Shown here one piece after another: positions 42,138-50,145 of a stretch of DNA of 64,000 nt. Position 1 is the first letter of the stretch. Each line of letters starts with the position of its first letter. Both the position numbers and the translations under genes were made by a program. The notes under the pieces are model-generated. The model did not search any database. It saw only the letters and a list, made by a program, of their open reading frames with translations, and was not told where the DNA came from. Source of the stretch: Pseudomonas sp. efr-133-TYG-5 (GTDB lineage Bacteria; Pseudomonadota; Gammaproteobacteria; Pseudomonadales; Pseudomonadaceae); NCBI RefSeq assembly GCF_030209175.1, contig NZ_JARVSM010000009.1:186001-250000 (forward strand). The letters run 5' to 3'.

Positions 42138-42758
42138 TTAGCGCAGGGCCTTCCACGCGGCCACGTAGGCCTTGGCGTTGGCCGCCACTTGCTCGGTGGT
42201 CATGCCCGGCTTGAACAGCCCGGAACCGAGGCCGAAACCTTTCACCCCCGCATCGAGGAACGCCTGCATGTTGTCCGGGGTGATGCCACCGACCGGCGCC
42301 AGCACGGTTCCCGACGGCAGGACCGCGAGCCACGCCTTGACGACCGCCGGGCCCATCTGCTCGGCCGGGAACAGCTTGAGAATGTCCGCGCCCTCCTCCA
42401 GCGCCGCGAAGGCTTCGGTCGGCGTCGCGACGCCCGGCGACAGGTACAGCCCCGCCGCTTTCGCCGCGCGCAATACCTTGGCATCGCTGTGCGGCATGAC
42501 GATCACCTGGCCGCCGGCCGCCTTGACCTGCTCCACCTGCTCCGGGGTCAGCACGGTGCCGGCACCGATCAGGCAATCGGCGGGCAAGGCATTGCGCAGG
42601 ATGCGAATACTTTCGTACGGCGCAGGGGAATTGAGGGGTACTTCGATGACGCGAAATCCGGCCGCGTACAGGACTTCTCCGACAGCGGCGGCTTCCTGCG
42701 GGTGCAGGCCGCGCAGAATCGCGATCAGACCGTTTTGCGCCAGTGCTTGCTTGAGCAT
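42138..42758 (-). CDS. dgoA: 2-dehydro-3-deoxy-6-phosphogalactonate aldolase
   Basis: 206 aa, class I aldolase of the KDPG/KDPGal family. MLKQALAQNGLIAILRGLHP has the catalytic Glu region (RGLHPQE), and the Schiff-base lysine is in GADILKLFPAEQMGPAV; PVGGITPDNMQAFLDAG is the phosphate-binding part. It splits KDPGal into pyruvate and glyceraldehyde-3-phosphate. ATG 42758 has a GGAGG site. It follows dgoK by 20 nt. Confidence 0.95.
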   Translation of the reverse strand: MLKQALAQNGLIAILRGLHPQEAAAVGEVLYAAGFRVIEVPLNSPAPYESIRILRNALPADCLIGAGTVLTPEQVEQVKAAGGQVIVMPHSDAKVLRAAKAAGLYLSPGVATPTEAFAALEEGADILKLFPAEQMGPAVVKAWLAVLPSGTVLAPVGGITPDNMQAFLDAGVKGFGLGSGLFKPGMTTEQVAANAKAYVAAWKALR

Positions 42759-42778
42759 GTCAGGCCTCCAGTCAGGGG

Positions 42779-43768
42779 TTAACGGGATGAGGAATCGAGC
42801 AGGCCGGCGGCCAGCGCCAGTTGCCACAGGCCGCGCTCGGTCGCCTGTTCGGCCAGGGTCACGCGGGTGAAGCCGCAGGCGTCGAGGGCCCGGCTGTAGC
42901 GGGCGCACAGCTGGCTGTTGCCGATGAGGATGACCGACGGCAGCCGCCCGCTGTTGCGTCGACGACGCTGCACGGCGGCCAGCGCTGACAGCTCATGGCC
43001 GATCAGCAGGCCGGACAGGTAGTCCGCTTGCGCCGTGGGGCTCAGTGCACCGGTCAGGCCCAAGGTTCGGGCGCTGAACAAGGTCGACAGCACGCCAATC
43101 TCGCCGTCCGCCGACAACGCCACGCGGACGCCGCGATCGAATGCCGGACCGTCGAATTGCGCACCCTGTTGCTGGGTGCGGCCGAGGATGCTGTGTTCGC
43201 TGAGCACGGCGAACACTTCGCCGGTCATGAAGGTGTCGAAATGAGTGATGCAGCCGGCGGCCACTTCCACCCACTTCGAATGGCTGCCGGGCAGGCCGAT
43301 CAGCAACTCGTTGCTGACATCGACCGCCAGGTTCTGCAGGGCGCCGAGGACCTGGGTTTCCTCGCCACGCATCACGTTCGGCAGCGCCGAGCGCTGGATC
43401 ACGCCCGGCACGATGTGCACCAGGGTGCCACGCAGGCTGCGTACGGTTTGCAGGGAATTACCCAGATTGGCGACGTCCGCCGGGGTGTCGCAGTAGGCCG
43501 CTTCGCGCCAGCCCTGGGCGCTGCCGACCATGCCGCAAGCGATGACCGGAAGATCCGGCTGGGCATCGAGCCAGTCGCCACAGGCCTGGTCAAAGGCCAG
43601 CTCGAAGCCGTCGGCACATTCGCGACCGTTGATGACTCGCGGCGTCTTCGGCAACTGCATGATGCCGCACGATAGCGACCGCAGCTCCAGCACCTGGCCA
43701 CCCGCCGCGAGTTTGTAAGCACGTAATGAGGTCGTCCCCCAATCGAGCGCGATCAATTGCGCCTGCAT
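42779..43768 (-). CDS. dgoK: 2-dehydro-3-deoxygalactonokinase
   Basis: 329 aa. MQAQLIALDWGTTSLRAYKL is the phosphate-binding N-terminus; ACGMVGSAQGWREAAYCDTP, RGEETQVLGAL and GLPGSHSKWVEV are characteristic DgoK motifs. It phosphorylates 2-keto-3-deoxygalactonate. It heads the dgoKAD operon behind a well-defined promoter and operator. The ribosome binding site AGGTGAAG is flanked by the A-rich motif AAAAACAA of the Hfq/Crc type. Confidence 0.95.
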   Translation of the reverse strand: MQAQLIALDWGTTSLRAYKLAAGGQVLELRSLSCGIMQLPKTPRVINGRECADGFELAFDQACGDWLDAQPDLPVIACGMVGSAQGWREAAYCDTPADVANLGNSLQTVRSLRGTLVHIVPGVIQRSALPNVMRGEETQVLGALQNLAVDVSNELLIGLPGSHSKWVEVAAGCITHFDTFMTGEVFAVLSEHSILGRTQQQGAQFDGPAFDRGVRVALSADGEIGVLSTLFSARTLGLTGALSPTAQADYLSGLLIGHELSALAAVQRRRRNSGRLPSVILIGNSQLCARYSRALDACGFTRVTLAEQATERGLWQLALAAGLLDSSSR

Positions 43769-43781
43769 CGCTTCACCTGTT

Positions 43782-43789
43782 TTGTTTTT
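43782..43789 (-). promoter_or_regulatory. Hfq/Crc-type motif before dgoK
   Basis: AAAAACAA on the minus strand fits AAnAAnAA, the catabolite-activity motif through which Hfq and Crc block translation in Pseudomonas. It sits just upstream of the AGGTGAAG ribosome binding site. Confidence 0.5.
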
Positions 43790-43807
43790 GGCAGTGAGTG
43801 CGAGGGA

Positions 43808-43838
43808 CTATAAACCTTGGCGCAGGAAAATCTCAATA
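43808..43838 (-). promoter_or_regulatory. Sigma70 promoter of dgoK
   Basis: On the minus strand TTGAGA, an 18-nt spacer and TATAGT. The same hexamers with the same spacing occur before the sugar dehydrogenase gene near 56.8 kb. Confidence 0.75.
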
Positions 43839-43848
43839 TATAAATATC

Positions 43849-43868
43849 ATTCCCATATTGTGGGATTT
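43849..43868 (-). promoter_or_regulatory. Shared palindromic operator before dgoK
   Basis: TCCCA-N5-TGGGA (43851-43865, centre TATTG on the plus strand) in an AT-rich setting, upstream of the promoter. A matching copy lies at 56847-56863 at the same distance from an identical promoter. The binding protein is probably the IclR or GntR regulator of this pathway. Confidence 0.7.
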
Positions 43869-44259
43869 ATAGGCTGATCCATTTCTGCCAAATCTTTAAA
43901 CCATTGGTGCGTCCAGGCGATGACTGTTCTCGAAGCTATGCGCATGACGGCACCGCAGTGCATCTGCGCGTTGATAGCATTCGGATTATTCATCCGCTTA
44001 CAGGATGGCGAGTTCAACGCAATTGCGTACCCGCCCTGTCACGCCTCGACGCTGCAGCGCAGTCCGACTCGGCGTGTGGGCGAAACCTCAAGATTTGCGG
44101 ATTTCAGTCAGGGGGGACAGGTACTGGAAAGCGGCCTTCGATGTGCACCAATTTGCCTGCGAAAAGCGCTGGATGGATGGCTCGGTGGCAATTGGAGGGC
44201 CGCTGCAGAATGGGGATGGGTTTAGGCAATCATCAGGGATGCTCAATGATCCGAGCGTT

Positions 44260-44760
44260 TTATGGTGTATCAATCGCCTGCACGAGGTCAGCGGTCGGGA
44301 CAAGCATCGGGTTAGACAAATACGTTCTGTTGCCGGTCGTGTTGACTCTGAAAGCGCACGTCATGGACGCTCTCTTGATCAACACATCGCGCAACGCCTT
44401 GCCACTCAAAAGCGTTTCCTCCCCTGGAGATTGTCCTGCCTCGCGGAAGATCAGCTTTGATTGGTAATGCCCGCCTGTCGTGTCATCGACAAATCGAACG
44501 CTACCGCGCCCAGACCGCTTCAGATAATGCCCGACCGAAAAATCATGATCATCTTCCAGCGCGCAGACCATGCCCTCTCCGATCGCAGGACCGAATAAGC
44601 TCAGAATATCGGTATCGCTGGTAAAACTGATGAGAAACCCGATACCGCTCGGGGTCATTTCAACGCGGTCATACACCAGCGTGGCAATGGGTCGTCCATG
44701 ATCCGTCGAACATGAGGCCGTAAACACCAGCGTGAATACGATGAGAAAAAGACGCTTCAT
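44260..44760 (-). CDS. Hypothetical lipoprotein
   Basis: 166 aa. MKRLFLIVFTLVFTASCSTD is a lipoprotein signal with lipobox Cys17. The mature protein contains ATLVYDRVEMTPSGIGFLIS, DHDFSVGHYLKRSGRGSVRF and MTCAFRVNTTGNRTYLSNPM, a mixed beta-strand pattern I cannot assign. Codon use is less GC-biased than that of flanking genes. It directly follows the presumed frameshifted gene, with the stop of that gene adjacent to its start, so the two were probably an operon. Confidence 0.75.
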   Translation of the reverse strand: MKRLFLIVFTLVFTASCSTDHGRPIATLVYDRVEMTPSGIGFLISFTSDTDILSLFGPAIGEGMVCALEDDHDFSVGHYLKRSGRGSVRFVDDTTGGHYQSKLIFREAGQSPGEETLLSGKALRDVLIKRASMTCAFRVNTTGNRTYLSNPMLVPTADLVQAIDTP

Positions 44761-45397
44761 TCATTGTTCTCTGAAAAAACTGAGTATCGAATCTGCCATT
44801 AACTGGCGCGCTGACTTTCCGCCATTGTCAAAGGGGTCGAACAGTGCGTGGCAGTGCTCACGGCTGTCGGGGGATGTGGCAGTCTGCAGATGTCGCCAGG
44901 CTTCGTCGGTTTGCCAGGCCAGTTCGGCCGGCGAGGCGTCGTCGAGCTCGTTGAGCCAGGCGTTGTAATTGCGCAGGTGATTACGCTCGTAGGTCGTTTG
45001 CAGCAGATCGGCCATCTGCACGCCGAGGTCCGGCAGTCCACTGGCCGATCTCGCAATAGACGTACCAGCCCATCGTTATCAACGCGCCGTCCTTGAGCAA
45101 CGAATGGCTCGCGGGGGCGACGAAACCGCAACAGATGTGCAGCGTCAGCCAGCCCTGCTGCGCTTCGATAAACGCGTTCGGTTCAAATTGGCGTAACGCG
45201 ATCACACGGTATTCATCCAGGCCGGCGTTGCGTGCCATGAGTTCGGCGTCTAGCCGCGACACAAACGCGCGAATGGCTTTGCCGCCCGTGCGATTGAAGA
45301 TACACAGGATGTCTACCGATTGACGCTGAGGGTTGTCAGAGCAGCCTGCGTTTTTCACCAGGCCATACAGACGCATTGACGCCCGCAGTCCGCTCAT
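44761..45397 (-). pseudogene. Hypothetical protein gene, probably frameshifted near 45040
   Basis: Two overlapping frames appear to be one gene. The first (45397-44981, 138 codons, MSGLRASMRLYGLVKNAGCS...) reads well to GWYVYCEIGQW and then degenerates into Arg/Ala-rich sequence. The second (ending 44761) reads naturally from GLPDLGVQMADLLQTTYERN through LRNYNAWLNELDDAS to ILSFFREQ, and its sensible part begins where the first fails. A single-base change near 45035-45045 would join them into a protein of about 210 aa. Family not recognised. An overlapping gene pair (GTG start at 45021) is the alternative. Confidence 0.5.
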
Positions 45398-45555
45398 CGC
45401 CAGTCACTCATTGACCTAGCGAAGGCTCCACGGGCGTGGAGAAGTTTTGCCAGAAGCATTGCCGGTGTCGTCCATGAGCGCGCAAAAATGGCGCGTAGAA
45501 TGCCGGACTAGAGCGGTGACGGCAATCAATTCAATATTGGATTGCCATCACACCC

Positions 45556-46035
45556 TCAGCCCTCGGCAAATTCGCGCAACACCTTGCCGTCCATGCGATA
45601 GCGCACCCACTCTTCCTGCGGCTGCGCGCCGAGGGATTTGTAGAAGTCGATGGCCGGGGTGTTCCAGTCCAGCACACTCCACTCGAAGCGTCCGCAGTCG
45701 TTGGCGCAGGCGATTTTCGCCAGGTGGCGCAACAGGGTCTTGCCGGCACCGCCGCCGCGTTGCTCGGGGGTGATGTAGAGGTCTTCGAGGTACAGGCAGT
45801 TGCTGCCCAGCCAGGTCGAATAGCTGAAGAAAAACACGGCGAAGCCAATTGGCAGGCCATCGCGCAGGCAGATCAGGCCGTGGGCGGTGGCACCTTCGCT
45901 GAACAGGCTGCGTTCGATATCGGCGACGCTGGCGATGACTTCGTGACGGGCCTTTTCGAAGTCCGCCAGTTCAGTGATGAAGGCGAGGATTTGCGGTGCA
46001 TCGCTGGGGGTCGCCGGGCGGATCTCGATCGTCAT
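45556..46035 (-). CDS. GNAT family N-acetyltransferase
   Basis: 159 aa. MTIEIRPATPSDAPQILAFI is the usual GNAT start; the acetyl-CoA loop is YLEDLYITPEQRGGGAGKTL, followed by FEWSVLDWNTPAIDFYKSLG and WVRYRMDG. It resembles diamine acetyltransferase (SpeG/SAT-like) members, which are about this size. ATG 46035 is preferred over longer starts because homologues begin here. Single gene. Confidence 0.88.
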   Translation of the reverse strand: MTIEIRPATPSDAPQILAFITELADFEKARHEVIASVADIERSLFSEGATAHGLICLRDGLPIGFAVFFFSYSTWLGSNCLYLEDLYITPEQRGGGAGKTLLRHLAKIACANDCGRFEWSVLDWNTPAIDFYKSLGAQPQEEWVRYRMDGKVLREFAEG

Positions 46036-46289
46036 GGACGGGCCTTGTCGGAAAAAGGAAAACGCCATACTAAGGCGGCGCGCGCCGCGCGTCACATGGC
46101 AAAACACACACGTGCCCCGTCGACCGTGGGGATTATTGCGGCGTGCGACGCGCCTCGGCGAGCCAGTCAGCCCCGCCCGCCCACCCGCGACGGACCGGAC
46201 GAGCCAGACCGTTCGTCGCTCATCAGGCACCAATGCAGCGCGAGGGCAGACCAACAAAAGGTAAGGATTCCCATCACTGGAGACACCCT
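46036..46289. other. Intergenic region between the GNAT gene and the 46.3-kb gene
   Basis: 254 nt of divergent spacer. The plus-strand gene at 46290 has GGAGACACCCT before its ATG. Nothing else can be assigned. Confidence 0.4.
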
Positions 46290-46634
46290 ATGATCTCGTC
46301 AAGGTTGACTGCCCTCGTATTCGCTACCCTGCTCAGCCCGGCGGTTTTCGCCGCCTCCACCACCGCTGCCGGCACCGGCCCGACCGACCCGGTCACCCCG
46401 CCGCGAGCCCCCGTCATCAACAGCGCCCCCGGGATGAACACCGACGGCTCCGGCGTGCCGCTGATCAATCAGCCACCGGCCACCGGCACCGACCCGCGCA
46501 CTCAGGGCGCCGATCCCGGACGCCAGGGCGGCATGAACACACCTGATGCCCCTGCTACACCGGACAACGCCGGACCCGGCGTCGGCTCGAAAACCACCAC
46601 TGGTGGTTCCGGCTCGGAAGGTTCCGGCCAGTAA
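46290..46634 (+). CDS. Small exported Pro/Thr/Gly-rich protein
   Basis: 114 aa. The signal peptide MISSRLTALVFATLLSPAVF ends at AAS. The mature part is low complexity and disordered-looking, rich in Pro, Thr, Gly and Asp (TDPVTPPRAPVINSAPG, PPATGTDPRTQGADP), ending in TTTGGSGSEGSGQ. Only the signal peptide is recognisable. It has a good ribosome binding site and sits at the start of a run of three small plus-strand genes. Confidence 0.75.
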   Translation: MISSRLTALVFATLLSPAVFAASTTAAGTGPTDPVTPPRAPVINSAPGMNTDGSGVPLINQPPATGTDPRTQGADPGRQGGMNTPDAPATPDNAGPGVGSKTTTGGSGSEGSGQ

Positions 46635-46685
46635 TCAGTGATTCGCCCACGCGAATGCCTTATCCACATCCATGAAGAGGTCAGC

Positions 46686-46940
46686 ATGAACGTAGATAAA
46701 AACCTGGAAAAAGAAGTCCTCACCCGCCTGCTGCACGCCCATCCGAGCGGACTCGGCAAAGAGGTGCTGGATAACTATCGCGGCGAGAAAGTCGTGGCCA
46801 GCGCCCTCGCCGCCCTGCAGGATCGCGGGCTGATTCACCATGGTCATGTGACCTGCAACGAGGCCGGCGAACACTCGTTGAACCTGCCGATCAAGCTCAG
46901 TGCGGCCGGCGTCGAAGCGGCGCGCAAGCTTGATGTCTAG
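46686..46940 (+). CDS. Small winged-helix-like protein
   Basis: 84 aa. MNVDKNLEKEVLTRLLHAHP, LAALQDRGLIHHGHVTCNEA and LPIKLSAAGVEAARKLDV read like a short winged-helix domain (helix-helix, then a beta wing) as in small Pseudomonas proteins of unknown function. ATG 46686 is preceded by GAGGTC. It is 51 nt downstream of the exported Pro-rich protein and may share its transcript. Confidence 0.72.
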   Translation: MNVDKNLEKEVLTRLLHAHPSGLGKEVLDNYRGEKVVASALAALQDRGLIHHGHVTCNEAGEHSLNLPIKLSAAGVEAARKLDV

Positions 46941-46969
46941 AAGCCGTGATCGTGTGAACGCATGATCGT

Positions 46970-47002
46970 GCAGGAACTGCCGCAGGCTGCGGCAGTTCCT
47001 GC
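46970..47002. repeat. Perfect 16-bp-arm palindrome
   Basis: GCAGGAACTGCCGCAG and CTGCGGCAGTTCCTGC flank a single G. It lies between two small genes on the same strand, 29 nt after one stop and 36 nt before the next ATG, so it will form a very stable hairpin in the transcript. It resembles the CTGCCGCAGGCTGCGGCAG-type repeat common in Pseudomonas. Confidence 0.85.
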
Positions 47003-47038
47003 CGGTGTAATCCATCTACCGATGCAAGGAGAAATCCC

Positions 47039-47419
47039 ATGCCTCGTGGAAGCAAAGACAAATACACCGCCGAGCAGAAGCGCAAGGCCGAACACATCGA
47101 AGACAGCTATGAGCAAAAAGGCCTGTCCAAGGCCGAAGCCGAAGCGCGGGCCTGGGCCACGGTCAACAAGCAGTCTGGCGGCGGTGAGAAACCGGGCGGT
47201 TCCGGGCGCAGGAAGCCCGCGAGCGACAAGTCCGCCGATCGCCAGGAATCATCGCGGCGCGCGGTGGCCAGTCGTGACGGGCATGCGCGTGACAGCAAGG
47301 CGTCGCGAGAGGCGCAGACCGTGGACAGCCTGAGGAAAGAGGCCCGGGCGAAGCACATTCCGGGGCGTTCCTCGATGCGCAAGGATGAGTTGATCGCGGC
47401 GTTGCGCAAGGCCGGTTGA
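47039..47419 (+). CDS. Small basic protein with a C-terminal Rho-N/SAP-like motif
   Basis: 126 aa, strongly basic. The N-terminal MPRGSKDKYTAEQKRKAEHI and SKAEAEARAWATVNKQSGGG resemble the ChaB/plasmid-stabilisation type of Pseudomonas proteins. The C-terminal QTVDSLRKEARAKHIPGRSS and MRKDELIAALRKAG form a SAP/Rho-N-like nucleic-acid-binding helix pair. A disordered Ser/Arg/Gly linker (about 45-90) joins them. GGAGAAAT is the ribosome binding site. A DNA- or RNA-binding role is inference. Confidence 0.8.
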   Translation: MPRGSKDKYTAEQKRKAEHIEDSYEQKGLSKAEAEARAWATVNKQSGGGEKPGGSGRRKPASDKSADRQESSRRAVASRDGHARDSKASREAQTVDSLRKEARAKHIPGRSSMRKDELIAALRKAG

Positions 47420-47442
47420 TTTTGTTGTGAGGCTGATGGCCT

Positions 47443-47535
47443 CATCGCTGGCAAGCCAGCTCCCACAGTGATTCCTGGATACACACAGTTTGCGTTTCAC
47501 TGCGAAACCCGTGGGAGCTGGCTTGCCAGCGAAAG
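47443..47535. repeat. REPIN (GCTGGCAAGCCAGC family)
   Basis: TCGCTGGCAAGCCAGCTCCC and the inverted GGGAGCTGGCTTGCCAGCGA enclose about 45 nt. It lies between the convergent Rho-N-like and PfkB genes. Confidence 0.9.
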
Positions 47536-47542
47536 CGTCAGA

Positions 47543-48472
47543 TCAGTCGCCGCAAGACTGGCGGATAAACGCATCCACTTCAGCAGCCCCCGGCGAAGTC
47601 GCCGGCCCCCACCGCGTCACCGCCAACGCCGCTGCTGCGTTGGCCCTTTGCGCCGCCTCAGGCGCGTTCAAACCCTGCGCCAACCCAGCGACAAATACCC
47701 CGGCATGCGCATCGCCGGCGCCGTTGCTGTCCACGGCTTTCACGGCAAATCCCGGCACATGCCGACGCTCGCCACGCTGATGAATCCAGCACCCCTGCGG
47801 CCCGTCGCGCACCACCATCAGCACATCCCTGGGCAAGTGCTCCGCCAACCGGTCCAGCGCTTGAGCAATGTCACTCGCCCCAGTAAAACGCAACGCCTCG
47901 ACACTGTTGCTGGTCCACACATCGATGCGCGGCAGCAGGGACTGCATCAATGACGAGTCGGGCGACTCGACCAGCGGGCCCGGATCGAACACCACGCTGA
48001 CCGCCTGCGGCAACGCCAGCGTCCAGTCCAGCAGCGCCTGCGCCTTGCCTTCGTGAAGCAGGCTGTAACCGCTCACATAAACGTAATCGCCCGCCTCGGC
48101 AGCCACGCTGTTCAAGTCTGCCTCGGTTACCTCACCTTCCGCGCCGATGTAGGAAATGAAGCTGCGCTCGGCCGACGCATCGGTCAGCGCCACGCAAATC
48201 CCGGTGTCGCGCGGCGCCGGCGTCTTGATGCCGATGTGAATGCCTTCAGCGTGCATCGCCTGGCGCGCCAGATCGCCGAAGCGCCCGCTGCCGTGGCGAC
48301 CGAGATAAACCACGGGCAAACCATTGCGCACGGCAGCAGCCATCACGTTGAAACCGCCGCCGGCTTCGAAACCGGCGGACTGCGCCAACACATCACCGCC
48401 AATCTGCGGCAAGCGGTCCACGGCCATGACCAGGTCGATGATGACCTGGCCGGTGTGCAACATCTTAGGCAT
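47543..48472 (-). CDS. PfkB-family carbohydrate/nucleoside kinase (YegV-like)
   Basis: 309 aa. Ribokinase fold: VIIDLVMAVDRLPQIGGDVL and AGGGFNVMAAAVRNGLPVVY (N-terminal PfkB motif, with GGG-N), GRHGSGRFGDLARQAMHAEG, and C-terminal AVDSNGAGDAHAGVFVAGLA containing the catalytic Asp and anion hole GAGD. ATG 48472 overlaps the permease stop by 8 nt. The neighbours (permease, ADP-ribosylglycohydrolase homologue, GntR/UTRA regulator) match E. coli yegTUVW, in which YegV is the kinase. Substrate is unknown; a ribose- or nucleoside-type sugar is plausible. Confidence 0.88.
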   Translation of the reverse strand: MPKMLHTGQVIIDLVMAVDRLPQIGGDVLAQSAGFEAGGGFNVMAAAVRNGLPVVYLGRHGSGRFGDLARQAMHAEGIHIGIKTPAPRDTGICVALTDASAERSFISYIGAEGEVTEADLNSVAAEAGDYVYVSGYSLLHEGKAQALLDWTLALPQAVSVVFDPGPLVESPDSSLMQSLLPRIDVWTSNSVEALRFTGASDIAQALDRLAEHLPRDVLMVVRDGPQGCWIHQRGERRHVPGFAVKAVDSNGAGDAHAGVFVAGLAQGLNAPEAAQRANAAAALAVTRWGPATSPGAAEVDAFIRQSCGD

Positions 48473-49931
48473 GAGCATTCTCGATTTGCGCGGCGCGACG
48501 ATCCTTCGCCCCGCCGAGTACCCAGTAAAGGCCACCCGCGACCACGAAGGTCACGATCCAGCCGAGGCCGTTGTGGCCCAGCCACGAGTCCGCCAGGAAG
48601 CCCTTGAACCAGACGTTTTCCGCAGTGGTGCCGATGGTGGTGAAGCTGAAGCCGAGCACGATGGCGATTGCCCACGCGCCGAATGCGCGCCACTCGATGC
48701 CGCCGTGGTACCAGTAGGCGCTGCTCGGGCTGACGTCGAGCAAGTCTTGCGGGCTGTAGTAGTGGCGGTGAATCAGGTCAACCACGAAGATCCCCACCCA
48801 CGCAGTGATCGGCACCGCCAGCAGGGAAATGAAGGTGATGAACGGGCCGTAGAAGCTGTCGGCGATCAGCATGAAGTAGATCGAACCGGCGAAGATCGCC
48901 ACGATGTCGACCACCACCGCATACACCCGCTTGACCTTGAGGCCGAGGGTCAGCGTGGTCAGCCCGGCGGAATACACCGAGAGGTTGTTCGACAGCAGCA
49001 GGCCGCCGAACGCGGTGATCAGGTACGGCACGGCCATCCAGGTCGGCAGCATGTCGCGGATCGCCACAATCGGGTCTGTCGCCGACGCCAGGTCATTGTT
49101 GCCCACCGACAGCAGGCCGCCGAGGGTAATCAGCAGCACCAGCGGAATCCCCGCGCCGAATGCCGCCGAGGCCACCAGGCGCACAGCCTTGACGCTGCGG
49201 TGTTGATAGCGCGACATGTCGGCGCCGGCGTTGGCCCAGCCGATCCCGGTGCCGGCGGCCATAGTGCCGATGCCGATGATCATCGCGCTCAGCGGCGCCG
49301 GGGTGGCGTTGAACACCGCGCTCCAGTCGATGGTGGCGCAGAGGAAGCCACCCACCAGAATGTTCAGCGCGCCGAACACATACGTCGCCCACTTCTGGAT
49401 CACCAGCAGCGTGGCGTGGCCGAGGCCGGAGACAGACAGCGTCAGCAGGACGAAGATCGCGATGAAGATCAGCGTCAGCAGCGGTGCACTCTTCGCTTCC
49501 ACCGGCGAGCCGAACAGAATCGAACACAGCGACAGCAGCACGAAGGCGGCGGTGGTGGTGTTGACGGTTTCCCAGCCCAGACGCGACATCAGCGAGACCA
49601 GGGTCGGGCCGATGTTGCCGCGCACGCCGAAGATCGCGCGCGACAGGGTCAGGCTCGGCGCGCGGCCACGACGACCGGCAATCGAGATGATCCCCACCAC
49701 CGCGAACGAACCGGCCGCGCCGAGGATGGCGACGATGACGGCCTGCCAGATCGCCAGGCCGCGAAACGCGACCAGCGTGGCGCCCAGCGGCAGACCGAGA
49801 ATGGAGATGTTGGCGGCGAACCAGACCCAGAAAAGCTGCAGCGGATGACCGTTGCACTCGCTCTCGGGCACCGGCTCGATACCCCGGGTTTCCAGTTGCC
49901 CGACGCTTTGCCCGGCGTTTGTTGAACTCAT
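48465..49931 (-). CDS. NCS1-family purine/cytosine permease
   Basis: 488 aa with twelve helices. NCS1 hallmarks: FWVWFAANISILGLPLGATL in helix 1, VNTTTAAFVLLS, GTGIGWANAGADMSRYQHRS, and LSSNN-type substrate segment LLLSNNLSVYSAGLTTLTLG. CodB/PucI-like members take up nucleobases, allantoin or related compounds by Na+ or H+ symport. It overlaps the kinase gene and is separated from the glycohydrolase gene by 214 nt with a REPIN. In E. coli the equivalent position is filled by the unrelated nucleoside transporter YegT. Confidence 0.9.
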   Translation of the reverse strand: MSSTNAGQSVGQLETRGIEPVPESECNGHPLQLFWVWFAANISILGLPLGATLVAFRGLAIWQAVIVAILGAAGSFAVVGIISIAGRRGRAPSLTLSRAIFGVRGNIGPTLVSLMSRLGWETVNTTTAAFVLLSLCSILFGSPVEAKSAPLLTLIFIAIFVLLTLSVSGLGHATLLVIQKWATYVFGALNILVGGFLCATIDWSAVFNATPAPLSAMIIGIGTMAAGTGIGWANAGADMSRYQHRSVKAVRLVASAAFGAGIPLVLLITLGGLLSVGNNDLASATDPIVAIRDMLPTWMAVPYLITAFGGLLLSNNLSVYSAGLTTLTLGLKVKRVYAVVVDIVAIFAGSIYFMLIADSFYGPFITFISLLAVPITAWVGIFVVDLIHRHYYSPQDLLDVSPSSAYWYHGGIEWRAFGAWAIAIVLGFSFTTIGTTAENVWFKGFLADSWLGHNGLGWIVTFVVAGGLYWVLGGAKDRRAAQIENAHA

Positions 49932-50145
49932 GAACAGTGCTCCTGTTTGCCTTTATTGTGGTTGTGGCAATGACGCAAAACGACAAGACATCCCGGCCTT
50001 CCTGGGCCTGTCCGTGCGATCCATTGCGGGTGAGTATTGAAGATTTACAGTGCGGCCTTCGCGAGCAGGCTCGCTCCCACAGGGGATATGTGAACGCCAT
50101 GAATCCAATGTGGGAGCGAGCCTGCTCGCGAAGGCGTCCGCCTGA
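49932..50145. other. Intergenic region between the permease and glycohydrolase genes
   Basis: 214 nt holding the REPIN at 50056-50136 and, toward 49932, the leader of the permease gene (GGAGCACTGTTC before its ATG). No gene. Confidence 0.5.
50056..50136. repeat. REPIN (TTCGCGAGCAGGCTCGC family)
   Basis: CTTCGCGAGCAGGCTCGCTC and the inverted GAGCGAGCCTGCTCGCGAAG, perfect copies with a 30-nt spacer, lie within the yeg-like gene cluster. Confidence 0.95.

Larger units (their letters stand above)
43769..44259. other. dgoK control region and AT-richer spacer
   Basis: 491 nt between dgoK and the lipoprotein gene. The left 100 nt carry the dgoK promoter cassette. For the rest (about 43880-44259) I find several overlapping short frames on both strands but none with a convincing ribosome binding site or recognisable product; composition is less GC-rich than the neighbours. 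It may contain decayed sequence. Confidence 0.55.

Noticed and set aside
43920..44467. Overlapping plus-strand frames of about 100-190 codons between dgoK and the lipoprotein gene
   Set aside because: None has a good ribosome binding site or domain, and they overlap each other and the lipoprotein gene. Kept as an unassigned spacer.
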